Assembly (NCBI GenBank): GCA_023935145.1 | Contig: CM043700.1 | Location: 29,807,001 to 29,871,000 of the forward strand | DNA from: Bretschneidera sinensis | Lineage: Eukaryota; Streptophyta; Magnoliopsida; Brassicales; Akaniaceae | Length of the DNA stretch: 64,000 bases | Reading direction: 5' to 3' | Part shown: piece by piece, positions 43,981 through 54,727 of the stretch | Position numbering within the stretch: the first letter of the stretch is position 1 | How the letters are laid out: every line of letters starts with the position of its first letter | Notes under the pieces: generated by a model | What the model saw: the letters and a program-made list of their open reading frames with translations, nothing else | What the model was told of the DNA's origin: nothing | Databases searched by the model: none | Translations under genes and position numbers: made by a program

Positions 43981-45058
43981 TAAGGTCTTTGGTGTTCTAT
44001 GACCAAGAAGAGCATACAAAGAGATCTCAGGGATCTGTGCTTTTTTTAGAGTTGCAAAAGGATTAAAGAACTCTTGATCTTGGCTTTCTTGCTCTTCTCC
44101 TTCCAATAGCAATAATGAACTCTTTCCTTTACACTTATGTCCCGAAAGAAAATTTTCATCATATTTAAAGAAAAGTCTTCTTTCTCTTTTGGATTGCATT
44201 TCTTGAGGAGATAACCATTTTATAAGGAACTTTTGAAGTGGTGGAGCTATAAAGAGCACTGTGTGGGGATGTGATCCCAAACTGAAACCACTAGTTTAGT
44301 GACTTGCATCCGAAGGTTTGTAATTAAACTTAGATTGCCAAGATTTTGAAGAACCTCTAATATGTCCCTATCTACCTTCCTATAATATTGTTAATCCCAC
44401 AACATCATGAAAATCTAGAGGTCTATATGCAATAACCTCCATTCTAATGTAAGGTTTCAAGCTAGAAATAAAACAGTTCATCAAGAACTGATTAGAAATA
44501 CCATTGACTTTACTAGATAAGGACTCAAACATTTCTTGATACTCTAAAATGGTACCTTCTTGAGTGAGTTTAGTTAATGCACCTTGAGGTTATTCATAGA
44601 AAGAGGGACCAAAACTTGATTGCAATGCTTTGACAAACTAGGGCCAAAACTGGATCATCTTGTTGTATTAAGTCAGCTAAAACTAACTTACTGCTAGACC
44701 TTCCAGGTGGAATGAAATAAGCTACATTCTTTGATAGTTATAAGTGTTGGAGAATAGGAAGAATTGTTCAGCTTGGAAGATCCAATCAGTAGGATCTCCT
44801 TATTTGAATTTTGGTAGTTCCAGCTTGATATTTCTGAAGTTGGTAAATTAAATGTGTTGTTTGTGAAGTTCTTGATCTAAAGGAGATGTATTTTCTTCCT
44901 AAAAATGCATCTGCTTCAAAGACTCAATTTTGTTTTAGAGAGGCTTGATGGCAGCACCAATTTCTTCTCGAATGTACTTGCATAACTTATCCCAAGGAAA
45001 ATCACTCTTATTAGATTTGGAACGCAATCCTTCTACCAATTCTATAGATGTGAAGATC
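43981..45058 (-). pseudogene. gag remnant of H
   Basis: Pieces on the minus strand: DWIFQAEQFF (about 44,790), GTILEYQEMFESLSSKVNG (about 44,540), MNCFISSLKPYIRMEV, and SPQEMQSKRERRLFFKYDEN followed by FLSGHKCKGK (about 44,200-44,110), a zinc knuckle in which both first cysteines are lost. Fits chromovirus gag. Confidence 0.75.
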
Positions 45059-45076
45059 AACAATAAAAGCACCAAA
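45059..45076 (-). other. PBS-like site of H
   Basis: Directly next to the 5' LTR; the minus strand reads tttggtgcttttattgtt. The tRNA is not identified. Confidence 0.5.
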
Positions 45077-45285
45077 TGTTGGAGGTGGTGGATGGGCAGT
45101 ATAGTATCTTGAGGTAATATACAGGTGGGCAAAATTTGTGAGAGGAAATGCTCTTGTTTTGACCACAAGACAAAGTCCTAAAATGGATTCTGATTTCTTT
45201 CCTTGTAATATTACAATATAGCTATATATCTAGCTCTCAAGAAAGTTGGTTACAACTGATCGTAAAGATTCGAGAAGGCTAACTA
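45077..45285 (-). mobile_element. 5' LTR of H, truncated
   Basis: Matches 40193-40405 and then stops at 45285, where plus-strand gag-linker text of D begins. About half of the LTR, including its promoter end, is gone. Confidence 0.75.
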
Positions 45286-45456
45286 ACTAACATCCAACTA
45301 AGCACTCAGCCCACACCCCATGGTCAACACATGGCACAAACAAATCTGGAAAATGTAAATGCCATTGTGACAAGAAGTGGTAAGACATTACACATCCTAA
45401 CAACGAACAAATCTGAGGATGTAGAAAAGGGTCAAGGTAGTAGTGATGCCGAGTTA
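45286..45456 (+). pseudogene. gag-to-protease linker of D
   Basis: One frame reads LENVNAIVTRSGKTLH, the linker typical of Athila-like gag-pol (NAITLRSGK type), then KSEDVEKGQGSSDAEL before A3 begins. It is on the plus strand like the protease at 51700. Confidence 0.65.
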
Positions 45457-45539
45457 TGTTGCGCGATTATCCACCTAAATAAATAAGCAAATAATCACAC
45501 TTGTTTTACTTGCAAGTGCACAAGGTCAACAGTGTAGCA
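45457..45539 (-). mobile_element. 3' LTR of A3, left part
   Basis: 83 bp from TGTTGCGCGATT to the target tagca, matching 50647-50729. Confidence 0.85.
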
Positions 45540-46858
45540 TGTTGTGCATTTATATACCTAAATAAATAGGTGAATAATTGTACTAGTTATACTTGCAAGT
45601 GCATAAGGTCATCAGTGTAGTCTAGTGTGCAAAAGCAAGGTCATCTCCACAGGGATTGGTAAAGTTGCTTTTAGAATCAGTTTCTCTAAAGTAAAAAGAG
45701 ATAAATAACTGTTGGAAGGTGATTTGATAATAATAAAGACATAGGGCTTTGATATCCACCACTAGTCATACATTCCCAATTATAATAGGTCAATGCATTA
45801 GCCTTATCATGTATACATAATGGTTGCCAACCTAAGGGCATGGTATCTACTCCTTAAGCTATTGATTTCCCTAAGCATCGAGTTAGGCATGGTATCTACT
45901 CTAACTCTTTTCTTCCTCAAGGGATTCAGCATGGTATCTGCTTGAGTTGTTCCTTAAGAAAGCATAAGTACTGTGGAAATCGACAACCACATGAGACCTA
46001 GGGCATGGTATCTACTCCCGGTTTCCCATATTGATTAACCCAAGAATCCGGAAAAGATATCTTTTGTTACTAAGGTTAGACCCAGGACTCGGTCATCCAA
46101 ATTGATCTAACTAACCTATCCATACAACATGCATACGTTGGCCTTACACATACATATGAGGAATTTAAATAAGCACAGGCATTAATCAAGTTAAGTAACA
46201 TAATAAAAGTTATTGGCAAAGATTTTATCAATGAATATAAATATGGGAATGCATAACTAGGGCTTCAATCGAGCCCTATAAGAAAGTTAGTTACACATAC
46301 TATATGAAGTAAACATTATAAATAAACTAAACATTAAAGGAGAAGAATAAACCTGAGAGAAGAGGCATCAATTCTCTCCCAAGCTCTCAACTCCAAGTAA
46401 AAGAAAAGAGAAAAGTGTTTTCTATCTGAGGTGTGTCTTATGTGTGTGAGTTACAAGTGTATTTATAGGTCTTTGAGAAGTCATAAGAGACCCATGAGTT
46501 CCTAAACCTTCCTAAAACGAAAATTCTCTTATTTCCAAAATAGGGTTCTGCAGTTTACTGTTCACGCCCGTACATGTGCGCTCGATCGCATATGTCTTGT
46601 GCTCGATCGCAGTGTGCGCTCAATCCTTCATGTGTGCGCATGATCGCATTGCATGGCGTGATCGATCGCAATTTGTCCAGAGAATGCTCTAGGGATTCCA
46701 GCTTTCTTCATTTAAGAGCCAAAACTGCTTCTTTTTCTCCAAAACCCTATAAAACATGTAAAACACACAAATGGAGTAAAAGAGACCAAATTAACGTAAT
46801 TAAGGACCTAACAAATGTAAATAAGGGGGCTTAAATATGAATATTTAAGCATCTATCA
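45540..46858 (-). mobile_element. Solo A LTR nested in the A3 LTR
   Basis: 1319 bp, TGTTGTGCA to GCATCTATCA, flanked by tagca (45535-45539 and 46859-46863). Removing it and one tagca restores the order seen at 50718-50740. CGATCG array at 46575-46672. Confidence 0.95.
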
Positions 46859-48110
46859 TAGCATAGTGTGCGAATGCAAGATCATCTCCACAGGGATTGG
46901 TAAAGTTCATTTTAGAATTAGTTTCGCAATAATAAAATAAAAACAAGAAAAAACAAATATTGAGTTTGAAATAATAAAGATAAAGGCGTAGGGACTTGAT
47001 ATTCACCACTAATTATGCTACCACAATATAACAGTATGACAATGCTTTAATCATGTCATGAATACCTAATGTTTGCCAACCTAAGGGTTTGGTATCTACT
47101 CCTTAAGCTATTGATCCCCCTAAGCAACGAGTTAGGCATGGTATTTACTCTAACTCTTTTCTCTCTCAAGGGATTCAACATGGTGTATGCTGAGTTGTTC
47201 TTTAAGAGAGCATAGGATCTGTGGAAATCAACAACCACACGGGACCTAGGGCATGGTATCTACTCCCGGTTTCTCATGTTGATTAACCCAAGAATCCGGT
47301 GTGGATATCTTTTGTTACTAATGTCAAATCCAGGACTCGATCATCCAAATTGATCTAACTAACAAGTCCATACCACATGCACATATTGATCAGACATATA
47401 CATATGAGGAATTTAAATAAAAGCAGGTATTAATCAAGTTAAGCAACACAACATAAATATCACAAAGGTGCCAATACTAATTATTGAATAAACATAATTA
47501 GGGCTTCAACCAAGCCCTTACTAAAAGTTAAGTACACATAATAAAAATAAAGGAAAGAAGAAACCCGAGAGAAGAGTCGTCAATTCTCCTCCATAGTTTT
47601 CTTCTCCAAGCTAAAGCAAAAGATAAAAGAAGTGATTCGTTGTGTGTGCTTTACAGGTGTATTTATAGGGCTTGAGTAGTCCTAGAAGGCTCATGAGTTC
47701 CTAAACTTTCCTAAAACACAAAACTCCTTTATTTCCAAAATAGAGTTATTTCCAAAATAGGGTTCTGCAGTTTACTGTTCACGCACGTACATGTGCGCTC
47801 GATCGCATGCGTCTTGCGCTCGATCGCATTGCTGCGCTCGATCCTTCATGTGTGCGAACGATCGCATGTGCGCTCGATTGCATGCAGTAGTGTGATCAAT
47901 CGTACTTTGACCATAAGCTACTCCAGAATTTCCAGGCTTTTTCTCATAAGTGCCAAAACTGCTTCCTTTTTCTCCAAGACCTATAAAAACATGTGAAACA
48001 CACAAAATGAAGTAAAACAAACTAAAATGTATAGACAAAGAGCTTAAAACATGTAAATTAAGGGGCTTAAATATTAAGGGGCTTAAATATGAATATTTAA
48101 GCACTTATCA
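46859..48110 (-). mobile_element. 3' LTR of A3, right part
   Basis: Continues from the tagca target to GCACTTATCA. CGATCG array at 47787-47908; TATA box (minus ctataaatac) near 47659-47668. The extra 60-codon minus-strand ORF at 47056-47238 is not a gene. Confidence 0.85.
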
Positions 48111-49443
48111 CACCCCCAAACTTACATATTGCTAGTCCCTTAGCATTACAAAACTAAAAACTAAATGAAGAACAAAATTAAAGATAAATTCACTTCCATG
48201 ATACTCAAAGATTTGGGTTGCACAAAAAAACTATGATAACAGTTCATGAGTAAGCTTAAAATAAAAACACATTTTGGATTGCAAAAGGACTTTCAAAAGT
48301 TTTAAGTTACTTACCTAAGGTTGGCTTAAGGCATCACAAGTTTGATTTGTATGTGATGAATTAGCATATATAAGATGGGGTCTTCCACATAATTTTAGTG
48401 TATAGGGTTTCGATGCCCAAACCTTTATCGAATTCCTTATCAAAGAGAACAAAAATGGCATAATACTTGCTTCTTCTTTCTTTTTCTTTCATCATGTGAT
48501 CTTTGCCATGTTGAGTTCCATCAAGCTTTCTATTTGACCCTTATAACGAGTGTTTAGCCAATGACTCCCAAACTAGATGGTTTTAGGGCATTAGGTGTAA
48601 AGACACCCTTAAGAACTTACTAACTCGAATAAAAAAGTTGCAGAACTAATAGGTTTTAATGCTTCTAAATGAAATTCCCACCTTTTGACGTGAACACTCA
48701 ATGCTTACTAAGGCAAGAGGCCCAGTTACTTAGTGGAAAGCTTTTTGATCATTTTTGTATGATGAACATTTTTTTTTCTTATTTATTTTTTCTTATGCCA
48801 AAGTGTCCTTTTCAACAAGTTATCCGATTAAAGTTAGATTATGGAAACATATACAAGAGAATTATATGTCGTACCCCACACAAATGCGTGCTAAATGTGC
48901 TCGTGCAAATTTGGATCAAACTCGTGAATTCTTAGGTGTCTTGAGGTAGGTAACTAAACTTTGTAAAATTCCCATTACAAGTCTATGTGTTCCAGCTTTT
49001 AAGCTTACTAATAAAGTGTTAGCTAATTTTTAAATCAACCAAAATTTTTGTTTACCAAAAGAACCTGCATTTATCTTCCTAAAAAAAACTGGGACTGAGT
49101 GTGTGCATGTGTTTCAAGTGCGTGTATGATAGTATCTAGTATCTCCCACAACCTCCAAACTTAAAATACACATTGTCCCCAATGTGTGTGGCATGGAAAT
49201 ATTTGACCTGGGAGATGGAGAACTAGGTTGCTTGCTTTGCTTGTAACACGGCCCCAAACTTGAACTGGATGCACGCACTAAGTACCAGACAAAGAAAAAT
49301 AAACGTTATTATGGAAAACAAGAAATATAAATACTAGATATGTAATTATAAATATAAATAAAAGAAAAATACTAAAATGAAAAGGATAAGTCTGGGGTGC
49401 CTCCCATGAGCGCTAAGTTTAACGTCTTCAGCCGGATCAAGCC
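48111..49443 (-). other. PPT and 3' UTR of A3
   Basis: PPT at 48111-48124 (minus taagtttgggggtg). Two more such tracts at about 49151-49163 and 49250-49261, and the conserved block at 49393-49435. The gacgtgaacactcaatg motif is at about 48686. No gene; the extra 3' ORF of A1 and A2 is absent. Confidence 0.75.
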
Positions 49444-49938
49444 TTATTTTTTCCCAAAAGTAAGAGTGGTAGCAGCTAGCATAGGAAGTGTCTTATTCTC
49501 TCCCATATAAGCATAAGGTAAGTGCTCTGGCAACTGCTTGAATTCCAAGTTAGGTGCCTGTACAATAAAAGGGAAAATGGTATTAGTAGGCACATGAATA
49601 TCAAATGGATCAGTGTACTTACTTTGATGCTTTGGAGAGGCTTCAATGAGGTGTATAGTTTCGATGATGTCATCAGTAACATCCTCAGATTCTGGCACTG
49701 TACTCGATCTTGTGAGACTATATGTAAGAGTAGTTTCTAATGGATCAACGTGATGGTCATGAAAAACTTGTTCAACAACACCTTGCTTTTGTTTACTTAG
49801 CTCCTTAGCTATATGCCCCACTTGTACATCTAATCTTTGAATAGCTTGCTCATGCCTTGCATTTATTTGTCTTTGCTCAGTCATAAACTGCTTTTGTAAG
49901 GTAAGCAGCTGTTGTTGTTGAATGACCAATTCCCTCAC
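49444..49938 (-). pseudogene. Fused gag tail and pre-RT region of A3
   Basis: Open for 164 codons. It starts in the Q-rich gag tail (RELVIQQQQLLTLQKQF, GHIAKELSKQKQG), runs through ETIHLIEASPKHQSKYTDPF and ends FKQLPEHLPYAYMGENKTLP, which is the segment just before RT in Athila-like pol. Protease and everything between are deleted in frame. This shows that the A lineage once had a pol with RT. Confidence 0.75.
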
Positions 49939-49951
49939 AATGCTCTCTAGG

Positions 49952-50299
49952 TCACTCTTTCTTGATTCTGGGACTAATTGAGCTGCTTGTTGGAATTTGC
50001 TGTCCTTGAAGGTTCAAGGCATTTTGATTGTTCCATGCGAAGTTGGGGTGGTTCTGCAATCCAGAATTGTAGGTATATGCATATGCATTGTTCGGTCCCT
50101 CATAATTTGCTTGCTTTTGATTTGCATATAAATATAAAGGGAAAGTTTCAGTAGTGTGATCAAAATGAGAACATATAGCACATACCTGGAGTGGTTTGGC
50201 TCGCGGACTAGGTGATATGTTTTGAGTAGTCATGGTGCTTATGAGCATATCCAGCTTCCTCTCCATAGCATTTAGATAAGCGTAACTAGCTTCCACCAT
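49952..50299 (-). pseudogene. gag fragment of A3
   Basis: Open for 115 codons: AMERKLDMLISTMTTQN, then CAICSHFDHTTETF (zinc knuckle with last Cys replaced by Phe), and NHPNFAWNNQNA. Homologous to the A1 gag at about 21,200-20,880; the capsid domain is absent. Confidence 0.8.
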
Positions 50300-50620
50300 T
50301 GGTGCTTCTCCTTCGAATGAATTGGTTGAAAAGCTTCAGCGCAGTAGTTTCAGTACTACTGCTCGGGTACTCTCTGGACCTTTTGCACTCGATCGCAACT
50401 TCTCTGTGCTCGATCACTACGGGCTTGCGATCGATCGCACCAAGTAGTGCGCTCGATCGCAATGAGGACAGAAACTCCTCCTTTACACACCTGACAAAAA
50501 AAAACAGAAAACGAAAAGAAGGAATAAATATGATTTTTGATAAAAATAAAAATAAAACAGAACAGAATAAAATAAAATAAAATAAACTAATGAAAATAAT
50601 TTTAAACAAAATTTAACACA
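50300..50620 (-). other. 5' leader of A3 with CGATCG array
   Basis: Between gag fragment and PBS. CGATCG motifs at 50389-50462. No gene; a low-complexity A-rich stretch (about 50,497-50,600) makes a spurious ORF. Confidence 0.6.
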
Positions 50621-50640
50621 ATTCCCGGCAACGACACCAA
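50621..50640 (-). other. PBS of A3 (tRNA-Asp type, decayed)
   Basis: The minus strand reads tggtgtcgttgccgggaat, next to the 5' LTR at 50647; two CpG sites appear decayed to TpG compared with A1. Confidence 0.8.
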
Positions 50641-50646
50641 AAACTT

Positions 50647-51699
50647 GTTGCGCGATTATCCACCTAAATAAATAAGCAAATAATCGCACTCGTTTTACTT
50701 GCAAGTGCACAAGGTCAACAATGTAGCATAGTGTGCGAATGCAAGATCATCTCCACAGGGATTGGTAAAGTTCACTTTAGAATTAGTTTCGCAATAATAA
50801 AATAAAAACAAGAAAAAATAAATATTGAGTTTGAAATAATAAAGATAAAGGCATAGGGACTTGATATCCACCACTAATTATGCTACCACAATACAACAGT
50901 ATGACAATGCTTTAATCATGTCATGATTACCTAATGTTTGTCAACCTAAGGGCATGGTATCTACTCCTTAAGCTATTGATCCCCCTAAGTAACGAATTAG
51001 GCATGGTATCTACTCTAACTCTTTTCTCTCTCAACGGATTTAACATGGGGTATGCTGAGTTGTTCCTTAAGAGAGCATAGGATCTGTGGAAATCGACAAC
51101 CACACGGGACCTAGGGCATGGTATCTACTCCCGGTTTCCCATGTTGATTAACCCAAGAATCCGGTGTGGATATCTTTTGTTACTAATGTCAGATCCAAGA
51201 CTCGGTCATCCAAATTGGTCTAACTAACAAGTCCATACCACACGCACATATTGATCAGACATATACATATGAGGAATTTAAATAAAAGTAGGTATTAATC
51301 AAGTTAAGCAACACAACATAAATATCGCAAAGGTGCCAATGCTAATTATTGAATAAACATAATTAGGGCTTTAACCAAGCCCTTACTAAAAGTTAAGTAC
51401 ACATAATAAAAATAAAGGAAAGAAGAAACCCGAGAGAAGGGTCGTCAATTCTCCTCCACAGTTTTCTTCTCCAAGCTAAAGAAAAAGATAAAAGAAGGGA
51501 TAAAAGAAGCAATTCTTTTTGTCTGCTTTATAGGTGTATTTATAGGGCTTGAGTAGTCCTAGAAGGCTCATGAGTTCCTAAACTTTCCTAAAACACAAAA
51601 CTCCTTTATTTCCAAAATAGAGTTATTTCCAAAATAGGGTTATTTTCAAAATAAAGTTATGCAATTTACTGTTCACGCACGTACATGTGCGCTCGATCG
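50647..51699 (-). mobile_element. 5' LTR of A3, truncated
   Basis: Matches the 3' LTR parts up to the first CGATCG unit (gcgctcgatcg) and stops there; protease text of D follows. TATA box (minus ctataaatac) near 51537-51546. Confidence 0.85.
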
Positions 51700-52312
51700 T
51701 ATAAAGGATCCTGGCTGTCCAACCATTGCATGTAGCATTAGAAATCATGAGATTGGACAAGCATTGCTAGATTTAGGAGCTAGTGTAAACCTAATGCCAT
51801 TTTCTATTTATTTACAGCTAGGTTTGAGAGAGATCAAACCAATCGCTGTGGTATTGCAATTGGCTGACCGTTCAGTCAAAGTACCCTGGGGTGTGGTAGA
51901 GAATGTCTTAATTCAAATTGATAAATTTTATTATCCTGTTGATTTCCTAATCCTTAATACCACCTCTGCTGTTGACACTAACTCTAAAATTCCTTTGATT
52001 TTGGGTAGACCTTTCCTTTCTACTGCAAATGCTCTAATTAATTACAGAAATGGACTCATGAAGTTGTCCTTTGGAAACATGACCCTCGAGGTGAATATCT
52101 TCAATGTTGCAAAACAGCCCAAAGATGAGGACGAGAACCACCAATTATACATGATCGAGTCACTCATCGATGAGGGAGTTTCTATAGGTCATGATTTTGA
52201 TCCTCTTGAGTATTTTCTTGTTAATTATGAGATTGATTCTATTAATGATAAAACTGATATAATTGATATTTGTGCTGTTTTTGATAAAACTCATGATTAT
52301 AGCACTTGAGCA
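51700..52312 (+). pseudogene. Aspartic protease of D
   Basis: Begins within KDPGCPTIACSI and has the active-site motif ALLDLGASVNLMP, then LQLADRSVKVPWGVVENV, FYYPVDFLIL, and IPLILGRPFLSTANALI. These are the strands and flap region of Athila-like retropepsin. The N-terminus is lost in the deletion at the A3 junction, so the ATG of the 216-codon ORF (51659) lies in LTR sequence and is not genuine. It ends at a TGA (52307-52309), after which the same frame goes on into AWKPKFEELPERSEK. Confidence 0.85.
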
Positions 52313-53957
52313 TGGAAACCGAAGTTTGAGGAGTTACCCGAAAGAAGCGAGAAGCAAAACCCCTCAAGTGTGGAAGCACCTAAAGTAAAATTAAAGCCAC
52401 TACATAAGGGTTTAAAGCATGTTTTTCTCGGGGCAGATCATGCAGCCCTCAAGTACCTTCTTACAAAGAAGGATGCTAAGGCATGACTGATACGATGGAT
52501 CATACTCTTGTAAGAATTTGACATCACTATCAAAGACAAGAAATGAGTAAAGAACGTGGTGGCGGACCATCTCTCGAGGCTCACATTTGAAGACACCTCT
52601 GATGACATGCCAATCAAGGATGATTTCCCCGATGAGGATTTACTCTCTATTACTTCTCTACCATGGTTTGCTCATATCGTGAATTATTTAGCTATAAGTG
52701 AGATACCGATGGATTAGAGCACTCAAGACAAGAGAAAATTCTCGTATGAGGTACATAATTTTTATTGGAATGACCCTTGTCTTTTCAAGTACTACCCTGA
52801 CCAAATTTTAAGGTGTTGCATCCCTAAGAAAGAGATTGCCAGCGTCTTGGAATTTTTTCACTCTCAAGCTTGTGGAGGCCACTTTTCAATGAAAAAAACT
52901 ACTGTAAAAATTTTTCAGTGTGGATTTTATTGGGCAACCTTGTTTAAATATACAAACATCTATTGTCGCTCATGCGAAAAGTGTCAAAAGTTAGGAGCTA
53001 TGTCTCGTCGAAATATGATGCCCTTAAACCTAATTTTGGTGATTGAAATCTTCGATTGTTAGAGTATTGATTTTATGGGACCTTTTCCTCCTTCTTTCGG
53101 ATACCAATATATCATTATGGCAATAGATTATGTATCAAAGTGGGTAGAGGTAGCAGCTTGCCGAAGCAATGATAATAGAACGGTAATTAAATTTCTTAAA
53201 GAAAATGTGTTATCTCGATTTGGTACACCACGTGCTATAATTAGTGATCGAGGTACACATTTTTGCAATCGTTCTTTTGAAGCTTTGATGAGAAAATATA
53301 GAGTGTTACATAAGATCTCTACTGCCTATCACCCTCAGACAAGTGGACAAGTAGAACTTGCAAATAGGGAAATTAAGCAAATTTTAGAAAAAAAGGGTTA
53401 ACCCGGATCGCAAGGATTGGTCCTTGAGACTAGTTGATGTGCTTTGGGCCTACCGTACAACTTTCCAAACTTCCTTAGGTATGTCACCTTATAGGCTTGT
53501 TTTTGGAAAGCCTTGCCACTTACCTGTAGAACTCGAGCATCAAGCATATTGGGCCATCAAGTCTTTTAATTTTGACATAGGAGAAGCAGGTAAGCTTAGG
53601 AAATATCAGTTGACTGAGTTAAAGGAGTTGAGAAATGATGCTTATGAGAACTCTAGAATCTATAAGGCTAAAATGAAAGTGTTTCGTGATAAAAATATTT
53701 TGAAGAAAACATTTAAGCCGAATGATTGGGTGTTCTTATACGACTCTAGACTACATAAGCACCTAGGAAAACTTCTTTCGAGGTGGACCGACCCTTTTAT
53801 AGTAAATAATGCTTTTGAAAATGGGGCAGTAGAAATAGAGGATACTAGAGATGGTCGAATTTTTAAAGTAAATGGTCAATGCCTTAAAGTCTTTATCGAT
53901 AGGCAAGATTCGAACGTGGAAGACATTTCACTTATGGATCCGATCTATTCCCCTTGA
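52313..53957 (+). pseudogene. pol of D: RNase H end, integrase; RT deleted
   Basis: Pre-RT text LKPLHKGLKHVFLG passes directly into ADHAALKYLLTKKDAKA, the end of RNase H, so the whole RT is missing at about 52,430. VVADHLSRL follows. Integrase: zinc region with HSQACGGHFSMKK and CRSCEKCQKLG; core with SIDFMGPFPPSFGYQYI (Asp), IISDRGTHFCNRSF (Asp), HPQTSGQVELANREIKQIL (Glu); C-terminus [20 protein letters not shown]. Stops occur near 52,484, 52,510, 52,545, 52,714 and 53,060, and a one-base gain in an A run near 53,393 shifts the frame; the open pieces are 53075-53401 and 53424-53957. All three catalytic acids are kept. Confidence 0.9.
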
Positions 53958-54139
53958 CCACACCTCACAGGTACGTTTTTATTTATTCCTTCTTTTGTTT
54001 TGTTAATTTTATTTCAATTTTAGTTTTTAATTTTTTTTAGTTTAATCTAATTTTTAGTTTAAGAATTATTTTTAATTGCCTAATTTTATTTTATTTTATT
54101 TCTTTTGGTAACAAACAAGTTTTTTTTTTTAAACTAGAA

Positions 54140-54345
54140 ACAGGTCCAAGCAGCCCGTGCGCCTAGGCCTAGCCCAAGACAAGCCTCGCCCCACAGCACC
54201 AGGCCCATCTCACCCGAGCCCACGCTGTGCCCTAGCTGCAGCCGTGCCGCGCCACCCAGAAACCCAGCCAGCACGCCCACGCCTTCAAGTCACGGTGCTC
54301 ACTAAGCCGAGCCGCGGTTCCAGCTGCTACTTGTTCTGCACCAAA
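54140..54345 (+). other. GC-rich island before the 3' ORF of D
   Basis: A ~200-bp GC-rich block (gcccacgctgtgccctagct, gccgagccgcggttccagct) in DNA that is otherwise AT-rich. Its GCC/GCGGCT content resembles the motif block of the B LTR. The ORF across it is a base-composition artefact. Confidence 0.65.
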
Positions 54346-54727
54346 AACAAAATCTAGACTATTTAAACCATATTTATGCACTTTCTCCTTCATTTCTACC
54401 TCACAAAAATAGCAGCTCCTTTCTCTCTCTCTCCTCCTCTCTTAACACCCTCACTTACCCACTCACTTTTACTCAAAATTTCTTGATTCTGACATCATTT
54501 CTTGGAGGATTTAGCACTAATATTGTAGATTTTGCTGGAAATTTCTCCATAAAGCTTGGTTCTAAAAGGATTTTGGGATCATCAAGAAAACTTCAAGTTG
54601 GTGGGTATTCCTTCTTCTCTCCAACTTTGAGCATCAAGTAAGACCAATTTCTTCTCTTTGTTGTTCATTTTTTCTATTTGGGTGGTTGATTTTGAATTAG
54701 TTCTATTATTCTATAAATTTGATTCAA
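54346..54727 (+). promoter_or_regulatory. TATA-like site and CT-rich leader before the 3' ORF of D
   Basis: ctatttaaaccatatttatg at 54358-54377 is TATA-like; a pyrimidine-rich leader with CTCTCTCTCTCC (about 54,415-54,445) follows, then AT-rich text up to the ATG at 54728. Same order as in A1 and A2. Confidence 0.4.

Larger units (their letters stand above)
40193..45285 (-). mobile_element. Chromovirus-like gypsy element H
   Basis: LTRs at 40193-40639 (3') and 45077-45285 (5', truncated). Interior, minus strand: gag, protease, RT, RNase H, integrase and a C-terminal chromodomain-like piece, then PPT. About 5.1 kb with LTRs of about 450 bp, like the Reina group, though the lineage is a guess. 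All coding parts carry stops and frameshifts. Confidence 0.85.
45457..51699 (-). mobile_element. Athila-like element A3, deleted, inserted in D
   Basis: 3' LTR 45457-48110 (itself split by a solo A LTR), interior 48111-50646, 5' LTR 50647-51699 cut off inside its CGATCG array. PBS and PPT are present. Interior codes only for a gag tail joined to pre-RT text. The left target sequence would be agtta; the right one is lost in the deletion that also removed part of D. Confidence 0.85.

Noticed and set aside
48669..48949. 88-codon plus-strand ORF in A3
   Set aside because: It lies in the 3' UTR of A3 and is not kept in A1 or A2.
54157..54357. 66-codon proline/alanine-rich ORF
   Set aside because: Base-composition artefact of the GC island between integrase and the 3' ORF.
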